Assembly (NCBI GenBank): GCA_005880805.1
Contig: VBFZ01000072.1
Location: 7,285 to 22,021 of the forward strand
Length of the DNA: 14,737 nt
Source of the DNA: Chloroflexota bacterium
GTDB lineage: Bacteria > Chloroflexota > Limnocylindria > Limnocylindrales > CSP1-4
Direction: 5' to 3'
The position numbers and the translations under genes are program-made. This document shows, one piece after another, positions 1-6,695 of this stretch. Positions within the stretch are counted from its first letter, which is position 1, and each line of letters starts with the position of its first letter. The notes beneath the pieces were generated by a model that was not told where the DNA came from, made no database searches, and worked only from the letters and a program-made list of their open reading frames with translations.

Positions 1-1
1 C

Positions 2-1306
2 GATCGCGAGTCCTACCGGAGCGACGAGACACCCTACCTGCACCCCGGCCTGCCGCTGGCAGTTGCCCTGCCGACCGAGACCGCAGACGTCGCTGAGCTC
101 GTGCGCATCGCCGCGCTTCACATGATCCCGATCGTCCCACGGGGCGCCGGAACGGGGCTGTCAGGGGGCGCGGGCGGCATCGACGGCGGCCTCACGATCT
201 CGTTCACGAAGATGGATCGCGTCCTCGAGATCGACAAGGACAACCTCTGCGTTGTCACCCAGCCCGGGATCATCAACGCCGATCTCAAGAAGGCTGTGGC
301 GGCCGAGGGACTGTTCTACGCGCCGGATCCCGCGTCGTATGAGATGTGCTCGATCGGCGGGAATCTCGGCACCAACGCGGGCGGCCTGTGCTGCGTCAAA
401 TACGGCCAGACGCGCGACTCCGTGCTCGGTCTGGAAGTCGTCCTGGCGAACGGCGCGGTCATCAGGACGGGCGGCAAGAACATCAAGGACGTCGCCGGCT
501 ACGCGCTCACGCACCTGTTCGTCGGCTCGCAGGGAACGCTCGGGCTCATCACCGAGGCGACACTCCGCCTGCGGCCGACCCCGCCCCCGCGGGCAACCAT
601 GCTCGCGTTCTTCCCCACGCTCGAGCAGGCCGGCGACGCGGTGAGCGGCATCACGGCGGCTGGTCTGGGCCCGGTCACCCTCGAGCTGCTCGACCAGTTC
701 ACCATCCAGGCCGTCGATGACTACCAGAACCTGGGGCTCGACCGCGAAGCGGCGGCGATGCTGCTGATCGAGTCGGACCTGCCCGACGCGGCCGCCGAGG
801 TCGAGCTGACGGCGGCGGAAGCGGCCTGCACCGCCGCCGGCGCATCGATGCTCGTCCGGGCGCGCGACGCGCAGGAGGCCGACTGGCTGCGCCAGGCGCG
901 TCGCATGGCGTACCGGGCGCTCGAGCAGCTGGGCGTCGTCCGGATGGAGGACATCGGCGTGCCGCGCAGCCGGGTGCCCGAAATGCTGGTCGCGATCGAG
1001 GCGGTCGCGAAGCGGTACGACGTCAGGATCGCGACGTTCGGGCACGCGGGCGACGGAAACCTGCACCCGAACTTCGTGTTCGACCGCGACGATCCACGGG
1101 CCGAAGAGATCACGGAGACAGCGCGAGTCGACCTCTACCGGGATGCGCTCCGGCTGGGCGGGACTGTGACCGGCGAGCACGGCATCGGAACGACGCGACG
1201 CGACTTCCTCGAGCTCCAGCGCGGCGCGGACGCTGTCAAGGTGATGCGGTCGATCAAGCACGCGCTCGACCCGCTCGGCATCCTCAACCCTGGGAAGGTC
1301 GTCTAG
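2..1306 (+). CDS. glcD: FAD-linked oxidase, glycolate/D-lactate oxidase GlcD type (5' partial)
   Basis: Flavoprotein that oxidises a 2-hydroxy acid such as glycolate or D-lactate to the 2-oxo acid. The frame is open from base 2 with no start, so the N-terminus lies outside the window; 434 codons are visible against about 460-500 in the family. The FAD-binding PCMH domain is shown by PRGAGTGLSGG (about 136-170) and SIGGNLGTNAGG (about 350-385). The C-terminal FAD-oxidase domain is shown by GHAGDGNLHP (about 1040-1069) and GEHGIG (about 1173-1190), which supply family metal- and substrate-binding histidines. The downstream neighbour is unrelated and 200 bp away, so this is probably the last gene of its transcript. 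GlcD, a D-lactate dehydrogenase and a 2-hydroxyglutarate dehydrogenase cannot be separated from sequence alone. The family call is firm; the substrate is not. Confidence 0.93.
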   Translation, partial: DRESYRSDETPYLHPGLPLAVALPTETADVAELVRIAALHMIPIVPRGAGTGLSGGAGGIDGGLTISFTKMDRVLEIDKDNLCVVTQPGIINADLKKAVAAEGLFYAPDPASYEMCSIGGNLGTNAGGLCCVKYGQTRDSVLGLEVVLANGAVIRTGGKNIKDVAGYALTHLFVGSQGTLGLITEATLRLRPTPPPRATMLAFFPTLEQAGDAVSGITAAGLGPVTLELLDQFTIQAVDDYQNLGLDREAAAMLLIESDLPDAAAEVELTAAEAACTAAGASMLVRARDAQEADWLRQARRMAYRALEQLGVVRMEDIGVPRSRVPEMLVAIEAVAKRYDVRIATFGHAGDGNLHPNFVFDRDDPRAEEITETARVDLYRDALRLGGTVTGEHGIGTTRRDFLELQRGADAVKVMRSIKHALDPLGILNPGKVV

Positions 1307-1506
1307 CCCGTTCTTCGCCCGCCGGGACACCGCAGGGGCAAAAACCTCTCGCCGAGTGATCCAACGGTCGGCAATCGGCGCATACCCCGCCAGATGGCCG
1401 GTGAGGGGTCGCGACGCACCGGTCGATCGAGGAGGCCCCGCGCGGACGAACACCCCGTCCCTCGTCCGCGTGCCCTCCAGCTTCGAGGAAAGGACCTCAC
1501 AGCCCA
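1307..1506 (+). other. intergenic leader of the DUF4331 gene, with a hairpin
   Basis: This 200-bp gap holds no gene. A perfect inverted repeat lies in it: CGCGGACGA (1441-1449) and TCGTCCGCG (1462-1470), a 9-bp stem with a 12-nt loop, about 36 bases before the DUF4331 start. It could be a leader structure or a protein-binding site. A purine-rich ribosome site, GAGGAAAGGA (1485-1494), follows it. I see no convincing sigma-70 type promoter. Confidence 0.4.
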
Positions 1507-2556
1507 ATGCGTACATCCACCAAGCTCGCCACGTTTGGGGCGGCGATCGTCGTGCTGACAGCTGGCGTGGCCCCGATCCTGACGTCGGCGGCAGACCACC
1601 TCGACGCCCCGAGTCTCGGCTCGCTCACCGCGGGTTCGCTCAAGGGTGACCGGGATATCAACGATGTCTATGTCTTCCAGGGCGCCAATGCCTCGAAGAC
1701 GGTTATCGCAATGACGACCAACCCAGCTGCGGGGGCGCTCGCGCCCACGACGTATGGGACGAACGTCAGGTACGAGATCAACATCGACAACAGCGGCAAT
1801 GCCGTTGCCGATCACCAATACGTCGCCCGCTTTGGGGCCGTCGGCAGCGGACCAGACAGCAAGCAGTCGCTGACGCTCTGGCGAGACGGCCAGATTGTGG
1901 CAAGCGGCAAGACCGGTAACGCGGTTCAGGTCGCCGGCGGCGGCAAGCTCTTCGCCGGCCTCCGGTCGGATCCATTCTTCTTCGACCTGCTTGGCTTCCG
2001 CGGCTCGCTCGGTCTCGGGGGAACCGCTCGACTGTGCGACAGTCGGCCCGGCAACCACGACTTCTTCAAGGACCTCAACACGATGGCGATTGTCCTGGAG
2101 GTGCCGGACTCGGCACTGGGGACTCACATCGGAGTGTGGGGCGACACCAAGCAGCTGATCGACGGCAACTGGGTGCAGATCGACCAGATGGGCCGGCCGG
2201 CCATCAACACCGTGTTCAACCACACGGCGGCTGACAAAGAGCTGTTCAACGTCACCCCGCCTTCACAGCAAGCCGACCCCTCCAAGCCATTCACCCAGAA
2301 CATCATCGACACCCTGACGAGCTTCGGCTGGAGCACCGCGTCCGCCACTGGGATCGCGTCCTTCCTCCTGCCCGACGTCGTGACCTACGACACCCGGACG
2401 GCCGCGAATGGAACCGCTTTCAACGGGCGTGCTCTTGCCGACGACGTCATCGACGCCGAGCTCGGCGTGACCACCATGAACCATGTCACGAGCGACTGCG
2501 TGGCGGCGCATACCGACTACCAGTCAAGCTTCCCCTACCTGGGCGTCCCGCACTGA
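1507..2556 (+). CDS. DUF4331 domain secreted protein
   Basis: Exported protein of unknown function. The start is ATG with GAGGAAAGGA upstream; the AGGA at 1491-1494 is 12 nt before it. The N-terminus is a signal peptide (basic MRTSTK, then a hydrophobic stretch to about residue 27, likely cleaved near TSA/ADHLDAPS). The DHLDAPS motif directly after the cleavage site, followed by DINDVYVFQG, is the characteristic opening of DUF4331. The FFFDLLGF segment near residue 158 and the DDVIDAELGV segment near residue 318 also fit. At 349 residues it is shorter than the roughly 450-500 I associate with the family, though both ends look intact. The next gene encodes a TPR protein, a pairing I recall for DUF4331 genes in actinobacteria and Chloroflexota. 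Family assignment is confident; no biochemical role can be given. Confidence 0.88.
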   Translation: MRTSTKLATFGAAIVVLTAGVAPILTSAADHLDAPSLGSLTAGSLKGDRDINDVYVFQGANASKTVIAMTTNPAAGALAPTTYGTNVRYEINIDNSGNAVADHQYVARFGAVGSGPDSKQSLTLWRDGQIVASGKTGNAVQVAGGGKLFAGLRSDPFFFDLLGFRGSLGLGGTARLCDSRPGNHDFFKDLNTMAIVLEVPDSALGTHIGVWGDTKQLIDGNWVQIDQMGRPAINTVFNHTAADKELFNVTPPSQQADPSKPFTQNIIDTLTSFGWSTASATGIASFLLPDVVTYDTRTAANGTAFNGRALADDVIDAELGVTTMNHVTSDCVAAHTDYQSSFPYLGVPH

Positions 2557-2564
2557 CGCCGTAA

Positions 2565-2592
2565 CCCGGGAGCGAGCCCTCTCGCTCCCGGG
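2565..2592 (+). terminator. perfect 12-bp hairpin between DUF4331 and TPR genes
   Basis: CCCGGGAGCGAG (2565-2576) and its exact complement (2581-2592) enclose a CCCT loop. It starts 9 bases after the DUF4331 stop and ends 22 bases before the TPR start. No T-tract follows, so it may be a weak terminator, an attenuator lowering TPR expression, or an mRNA-stabilising 3' hairpin for the upstream message. Confidence 0.55.
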
Positions 2593-2614
2593 CTGTTCCC
2601 AAGGACGGACGCAG

Positions 2615-4036
2615 GTGACACTCATGACTGCGGTTGCTCGTCGGGCTCGACGCCCCATCCGGATCCGCCCGGTGGCCGTCCTGTTGGGTGCGATCCTGAT
2701 TGCGGCGGTGACACAGGTTTCAGCAATCCTTGTCCACCCGACCCGACCACCCACGGCGGCAACCAACGCTGCCTCGACGGGCGGCGAGCTGGCCGCCGAT
2801 CCGGCAGATTCGGGGCACGTGACGAGTGGCGTCGGCGTGACCGGTGGCCAATTCGACTGGCTGGCCAACGGGATCAGCGTGTGGACCCGCAAGCTATCCG
2901 AGAATTCGCAGGACTACATCAGCGCCACCAACCTCGGCTCACTGTATCTGCAGCGCGCCCGCCTGACGGCCAACATCGACGACTACGATCGCGCCGCCAG
3001 GTCGATTGCTCAGGCTCTTGTCGCGGATCCGGGCTACGAGTCCGGCCGGACCGTCGAGTTGAACGTGCTGTTCGCGACCCATCAGTTTGCGACCGCACTC
3101 GAGCATGCCCAGAGCCTGCTCGCCGATGACTCCGGCAACCTCCAGGCGCGGGCCACTGTCGCCGATTCCCAGCTGGAGCTCGGCCGATATGCAGCGGCCC
3201 AGGACAGCTACAGGCTGTTGACCGCCATCGCCAAGGGGCCTCCGATCGACGCGAGACTCGCGCACCTGGCATTTGTGACCGGCGATCCAGCAAAGGCCCT
3301 CGCTCTTGCCAAAGCCGCGCGAGACGCGGCGGTCATTGCAGCCGACGATCCCCACAGTCCCGACCTGGCTTTCTACGAGTACCAGCTCGGCGAGATCGCC
3401 CGCCTGACGGGCGATCCCGCGCTGGCAGGATCCGCCTATCGTGCAGCACTGATCGATCGGCCGGACGATCTCGGCTCGCTGGTGGGGTTGGCCCGCGTTG
3501 AGGCCCACGACGGCGATGCAGGGGCAGCCATCGCACAGCTCCGCCGAGCGGCCGCGATTGCGCCGCAGCCGGACACGCTCGCTCTGCTCGGCGATCTGCT
3601 CGAGGAATCCGGCGATCCTCGGGGCGCCACGCAGGAATACGCGACGGTCAGGGCAATTCGAACGCTGAGCGAGACCGCAAGCTCGGTGTACGACCGGCAA
3701 CTGCTGCTGTTCGAGCTGGATCACGGCGGCGCGACCGAGCCTGTGCTGGAGGGCGCAAGGATTGCCCTCGCAGCGCGAGGCGACGTCTACGGACACGACG
3801 TGGTCGCCTGGGCGCTGTACCGCCTCGGCCGACCCGGCGAGGCGAAGGCCGAGATGGCAGCAGCGATGGCGCAGGGGACCCCGGACGCACGGCTTCTGTA
3901 CCACGCCGGAGCCATCGACCTCGCGAGCGGCGATCGATCCGGCGGGGCGCGGCTCCTCCGGCAGGCGATCGCGCTCTCCTCCGGCCTCGATCCCCTTCAG
4001 CTGGCCGAAGCCACGCGACTGTTGTCGGGCGCCTGA
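2615..4036 (+). CDS. membrane-anchored tetratricopeptide repeat protein
   Basis: Scaffold-type protein. From the GTG start at 2615 it has 473 residues. That start has AAGGA (2601-2605) 9 nt upstream; an ATG at 2624, three codons in, is equally possible. The frame is open further upstream, but that part overlaps the DUF4331 gene and the hairpin. An arginine-rich N-terminus is followed by one transmembrane segment or uncleaved signal (about residues 19-41, VAVLLGAILIAAVTQVSAIL). A Pro/Ala/Gly-rich linker runs to about residue 75. The rest is alpha-helical TPR-like repeats with A-G-Y/L-x8-A spacing, for example around LGEIARLTGDPALAGSAYRA and LYRLGRPGEAKAEMAAAMAQ. The chain is therefore likely extracytoplasmic and anchored in the membrane. 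It probably works with the DUF4331 protein upstream, which is inference from order. No catalytic motif is visible. Confidence 0.85.
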   Translation: MTLMTAVARRARRPIRIRPVAVLLGAILIAAVTQVSAILVHPTRPPTAATNAASTGGELAADPADSGHVTSGVGVTGGQFDWLANGISVWTRKLSENSQDYISATNLGSLYLQRARLTANIDDYDRAARSIAQALVADPGYESGRTVELNVLFATHQFATALEHAQSLLADDSGNLQARATVADSQLELGRYAAAQDSYRLLTAIAKGPPIDARLAHLAFVTGDPAKALALAKAARDAAVIAADDPHSPDLAFYEYQLGEIARLTGDPALAGSAYRAALIDRPDDLGSLVGLARVEAHDGDAGAAIAQLRRAAAIAPQPDTLALLGDLLEESGDPRGATQEYATVRAIRTLSETASSVYDRQLLLFELDHGGATEPVLEGARIALAARGDVYGHDVVAWALYRLGRPGEAKAEMAAAMAQGTPDARLLYHAGAIDLASGDRSGGARLLRQAIALSSGLDPLQLAEATRLLSGA

Positions 4037-4042
4037 GCCCAT

Positions 4043-4072
4043 CGCGCGCCCGGCCCAACGGGCGCGCGCTTT
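4043..4072 (+). terminator. intrinsic terminator after the TPR gene
   Basis: CGCGCGCCCG (4043-4052) pairs perfectly with CGGGCGCGCG (4059-4068) around the 6-nt loop GCCCAA, followed by a short CTTT. It begins 6 bases after the TPR stop. The GC-rich 10-bp stem fits an intrinsic terminator despite the brief T run. It separates the DUF4331-TPR unit from the kinase gene. Confidence 0.7.
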
Positions 4073-4100
4073 GACAGCCGGTTCCGGCGTTCTGGATGAT
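4071..4100 (+). promoter_or_regulatory. candidate sigma-70 type promoter of the FGGY kinase, possibly leaderless
   Basis: A perfect TTGACA (4071-4076) is followed after 18 bp by GATGAT (4095-4100, 4 of 6 to TATAAT). Transcription would begin near 4107-4108, exactly at the second in-frame ATG of the kinase gene (4108). No ribosome site precedes either ATG, which fits a leaderless message. The -35 is strong, the -10 weak. Confidence 0.45.
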
Positions 4101-5574
4101 CGTGGCGATGAGGATCGCCGGTACTACGAACGCGCGACGGGCGATTCTGGCGATCGACCTGGGGACGGGCGAGGCAAAGGTCGGCCTCGTCGCGGCGGAC
4201 GGGCAGCTCCTTGGTGCGGGTCGCGCGGGCTACGCGGTGGACCTCGGCGGGGAGGACGGGCGGGCCGAGCAGGACCCCGAGGCGTGGTGGCGGGCCGTCC
4301 ACGACGCGACCCCAAGCGCGCTCGCGGAGGCCGGTCCGGTCGACGTGCGGGCGGTGTGCTGCGTCGGGCAGGGGCCAACGCTCGTAGCAGCCGATGCGGA
4401 CGGGCGCCCGACTCACCCGGCCATCAGCTGGCTCGACCGGCGGAGCCAGGCCGAGGCCGACGGGCTCGCCACGGCTCTCGGCGTCCGCGGGTGGGGACTC
4501 GGGATCCTGCCGAAGGCCCTTTGGCTGGAGCGCCACGGGCTGGCCGAGTCATCGACCCGCTGGTACCTGACCTCCTGGGAGTGGATCGGCCTGCGGCTGA
4601 CGGGCGTGGCCCGGGCGACGGTGGCGATCGGTCAGACCATTCCTGACCGAGCGGCCCTGCGGGCGGCCGGCTTGTCGGTCGATCGGTTGCCGCCGGAGAT
4701 CCGCGCCGGTGAGCTTCTTGGAGCTCTGACCGCAGAGGCCGCCGGCGAGCTCGGGATCCCGGCCGGGGTTCCGGTCGTAGGCGGCCTGGCGGATGCGCTC
4801 GCGAGCTTCCTGGGGGCGGGCCTGGCGGGTCCCGGCGACGCCATCGACACCGGCGGAACGTCGGGTGGGTTCGCTGTCTACTGGTCTGGCGACCTGCCGC
4901 TGCCCGAGACGTCGCGCTCGTTCGTTCCGCTGGAGGGGCGCTACGCGCTGGGAGGCGCGATGTCCGCCACCGGGGCATCGCTCGACTGGTTCCGCGACGA
5001 TGTGCTGGGAGGTCACACCACGACCGAGCGGCTGATCGAGGAAGCGGCCGCCACACCACCCGGAGCGGAGGGGCTTATCTTCCTGCCCTACCTCGCGGGG
5101 GAGCGTGCGCCCATCTTCGACCCGGAGGCACGCGGGACGTTCGCCGGCCTGTCCCTTGCCCATCGGCGCGGCCACCTGGTCCGCGCGATCCTGGAGGCCA
5201 CCGCGTTCGCTATCCGCCACGTCGCCGAGCCGATCCTGGCCGCCGGAGTGACCGTTACGGAGATGCGGATCTGCGGCGGGCCCGGCCGCAGCGATACCTG
5301 GAACCAGATCAAGGCCGACATCACCGGTTTCCGGGTCGCGGTTCCCGTTCTGCGCGATACGGCCATGGTCGGCGCCGCGATCCTGGCGTCACCGGCCGTT
5401 GGTTTCCACCGCGACCTGCCGGAAGCGATCGGGGCGATCGTCAGGATCGACCACCGCCTGGAACCACACCCGCAAACGCGTGCGACCTACGACCGCCTCT
5501 TCGCCGCATACAAGCAGCTGTACGCGGACCTCCGGCCGACCTTCGCCCGACTGCACGGGATCGCCAGAGACTGA
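4096..5574 (+). CDS. FGGY-family carbohydrate kinase, xylulokinase-like
   Basis: ATP-dependent kinase that phosphorylates a pentulose or related polyol in the cytoplasm; 492 residues, normal for the family. The N-terminal phosphate loop is AILAIDLGTGEAKVGL (about residues 17-32, Asp21). The catalytic base is predicted to be Asp233 in GGLADA. The hinge motif DTGGTSGG is at 251-258. The second FGGY domain carries GLIFLPYLAGERAPIFDPEA (326-345) and the adenosine motif RICGGPGRSDTWNQ (391-404), followed by DTAMVGAAILA. The start is uncertain: ATG 4096 is the longest frame, but ATG 4108 is preferable if the overlapping promoter is real. The gene is isolated between a terminator upstream and a hairpin plus riboswitch downstream, with no isomerase or sugar transporter beside it, so the substrate cannot be named. 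Xylulokinase is nearest in motif pattern; other FGGY kinases remain possible. Confidence 0.9.
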   Translation: MIVAMRIAGTTNARRAILAIDLGTGEAKVGLVAADGQLLGAGRAGYAVDLGGEDGRAEQDPEAWWRAVHDATPSALAEAGPVDVRAVCCVGQGPTLVAADADGRPTHPAISWLDRRSQAEADGLATALGVRGWGLGILPKALWLERHGLAESSTRWYLTSWEWIGLRLTGVARATVAIGQTIPDRAALRAAGLSVDRLPPEIRAGELLGALTAEAAGELGIPAGVPVVGGLADALASFLGAGLAGPGDAIDTGGTSGGFAVYWSGDLPLPETSRSFVPLEGRYALGGAMSATGASLDWFRDDVLGGHTTTERLIEEAAATPPGAEGLIFLPYLAGERAPIFDPEARGTFAGLSLAHRRGHLVRAILEATAFAIRHVAEPILAAGVTVTEMRICGGPGRSDTWNQIKADITGFRVAVPVLRDTAMVGAAILASPAVGFHRDLPEAIGAIVRIDHRLEPHPQTRATYDRLFAAYKQLYADLRPTFARLHGIARD

Positions 5575-5576
5575 CT

Positions 5577-5598
5577 GCGGGGCCTCCCGCGGCCCCGT
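5577..5598 (+). terminator. GC hairpin after the FGGY kinase
   Basis: CGGGGCC (5578-5584) pairs with GGCCCCG (5591-5597) around a 6-nt loop, with a G-U pair extending the stem. It lies 2 bases after the kinase stop and just before the riboswitch promoter. There is no clear T-tract, so it is a probable rather than certain terminator. Confidence 0.5.
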
Positions 5599-5606
5599 GT
5601 TAGACT
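5598..5606 (+). promoter_or_regulatory. extended -10 promoter of the riboswitch-transporter operon
   Basis: TGTTAGACT is a TG-extended -10 (TG 5598-5599, hexamer TAGACT 5601-5606). Transcription would begin about 7 bases later, near 5612-5613, which is exactly where the 5' strand of riboswitch helix P1 begins. No good -35 is seen at 17 bp, as is allowed for extended -10 promoters. Confidence 0.5.
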
Positions 5607-5611
5607 CGCCG

Positions 5612-5790
5612 CGCCTTCGGGGCAGGGTGGAATTCCCGACCGGTGGTAAGACCTCGTTCGGACCGGCAATCGACCTGGACGGGGTGAGCCCACGAGCGGC
5701 CCGGCGACTTGCGCGCCGGGCGTCAGCAGATCCGAGGGCGGCCGAGCCGCTCGACCGGAGCCGACGGTACAGTCCGGATGGAAGAAGGCG
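5612..5790 (+). ncRNA. FMN riboswitch (RFN element)
   Basis: FMN-sensing aptamer in the leader of the transporter mRNA. The conserved blocks are present in order: CAGGGTGGAATTCCCGACCGG from 5623, GAGCCCACGAGC (5686-5697), and GAG CCGACGGTACAGTCCGGATGG (5758-5781). P1 is CGCCTTC (5612-5618) paired with GAAGGCG (5784-5790), a 7-bp perfect helix. The variable arm pairs 5652-5659 with 5677-5684 (8 bp with two G-U pairs). Another arm pairs GCCCGGCG (5699-5706) with CGCCGGGC (5714-5721). These blocks match the RFN elements known upstream of riboflavin biosynthesis and uptake genes. The next three genes are an ABC importer, so the ligand and the transported compound are probably both flavins. Confidence 0.95.
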
Positions 5791-5824
5791 AGCCTGCGCG
5801 CGAGCGTGGGCCGTCGAGCGCACG

Positions 5825-5850
5825 CCCCGAAGCCGAGAACGGAGTTCGGG
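5825..5850 (+). promoter_or_regulatory. expression platform: candidate SD-sequestering hairpin
   Basis: CCCGAA (5826-5831) pairs with TTCGGG (5845-5850); the 13-nt loop ends in GGAG (5841-5844), a ribosome site 11 nt before TTG 5856. The same CCCCGAA (5825-5831) is also an exact complement of TTCGGGG (5616-5622), which includes the 5' strand of riboswitch P1. The two pairings exclude each other, as expected for translational control. No T-tract terminator follows the aptamer. Confidence 0.5.
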
Positions 5851-5855
5851 ACGCG

Positions 5856-6695
5856 TTGATCGACCACCAGGCGATTTCCCCTGACGTCGGCGGTGGGGCG
5901 GCGGCTCCTGCCCACCGTCCGCCAGCGGCGCTGACGGCGGAGTCGCTCGACTTCAGCTACGAGGGTTCGGGCGCCGGTTCAGCCCAGCTGGTCCTCGCGG
6001 GTCTGTCCTTGTCGGTGCAGCCCGGCGAGGTCGTCGCGCTGGTCGGCCCGAACGGGTGTGGCAAGAGCACGCTCCTCCGCCTGCTTGCCGGTCTCCTGCA
6101 GCCGACCTCCGGAACCGTCGAGATCGCCGAACGGCGCGTCGACGGCCCGGATCCGCGGATCGGGCTCGTCTTCCAGGGTCCGCGGCTCCTGCCCTGGCGC
6201 TCCACGCTCGACAACGTCGCCTTCCCGCTCGAGCTCGCTGGCTGGCCGAAGGAGCGCCGGCAGCGCCGGGCTCGGGAGCTGCTCGGCCTTGTCGGTCTGA
6301 CCGGCGTCAACGAGAAGCGGCCGCACCAGCTGTCCGGAGGCCTGCGCCAGCGGGCAGCGATCGCTCGCGCGCTCGCGCTCGACCCCGGCGTGCTCCTGCT
6401 CGACGAGCCGTTCAGCGCGCTCGACGCGCTCACCCGTGACCGGCTGAACCTCGAGCTGCAGGAGCTCTGGCAGCGCACGAGCACGACGATCCTGCTGGTC
6501 ACCCACAGCATTTCCGAGGCCGTCTTTTTGGCGGATCGCGTGCTGGTCATGTCGCCACGACCCGGTCATATCGTGGCCGAGGTCGGAGTCCCGCTCGCCC
6601 GGCCCCGAACGCTCGACCAGCTCGATGCGAGCGTCGTGTCCGAGGCCGCATCGGAGATCCGGCAGCACCTCTCAACCGAGGACATGGCCGCGTGA
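5856..6695 (+). CDS. ABC transporter ATP-binding protein of the FMN-riboswitch operon
   Basis: ATPase that powers import through the permease encoded next, on the cytoplasmic face. From TTG 5856 it has 279 residues. The Walker A GPNGCGKST is at 64-72, the signature LSGGLRQR at 159-166, Walker B VLLLDEP at 179-185 and the H-loop histidine at 217 (LLVTHS). A signature lacking Gln and the Q-loop context VFQGPRLLPWRSTLDNV are typical of the nitrate/taurine/thiamin-precursor group. The frame is open upstream to an ATG at 5709 and one at 5778, but both lie inside the riboswitch. TTG 5856 follows GGAG and the sequestor, so it is preferred. The first roughly 25 residues are low-complexity and precede the conserved core (SLDFSYEG). 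It overlaps the permease gene by 4 bases (GTGA), indicating translational coupling. Substrate inferred from the riboswitch: riboflavin or a related flavin. Confidence 0.9.
   Translation: MIDHQAISPDVGGGAAAPAHRPPAALTAESLDFSYEGSGAGSAQLVLAGLSLSVQPGEVVALVGPNGCGKSTLLRLLAGLLQPTSGTVEIAERRVDGPDPRIGLVFQGPRLLPWRSTLDNVAFPLELAGWPKERRQRRARELLGLVGLTGVNEKRPHQLSGGLRQRAAIARALALDPGVLLLDEPFSALDALTRDRLNLELQELWQRTSTTILLVTHSISEAVFLADRVLVMSPRPGHIVAEVGVPLARPRTLDQLDASVVSEAASEIRQHLSTEDMAA

Noticed and set aside
1340..1375. ECF-sigma type promoter (AACC ... CGGTC) upstream of the DUF4331 gene
   Set aside because: The match is short and no sigma or anti-sigma factor gene is in the window, so chance is as likely.
161..1516. 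Long antisense open frame (451 codons) on the minus strand opposite the GlcD gene
   Set aside because: It is Arg/Asp/Val-rich with no recognisable motif and mirrors the codon bias of the GlcD gene, whose FAD and C-terminal motifs are unambiguous.
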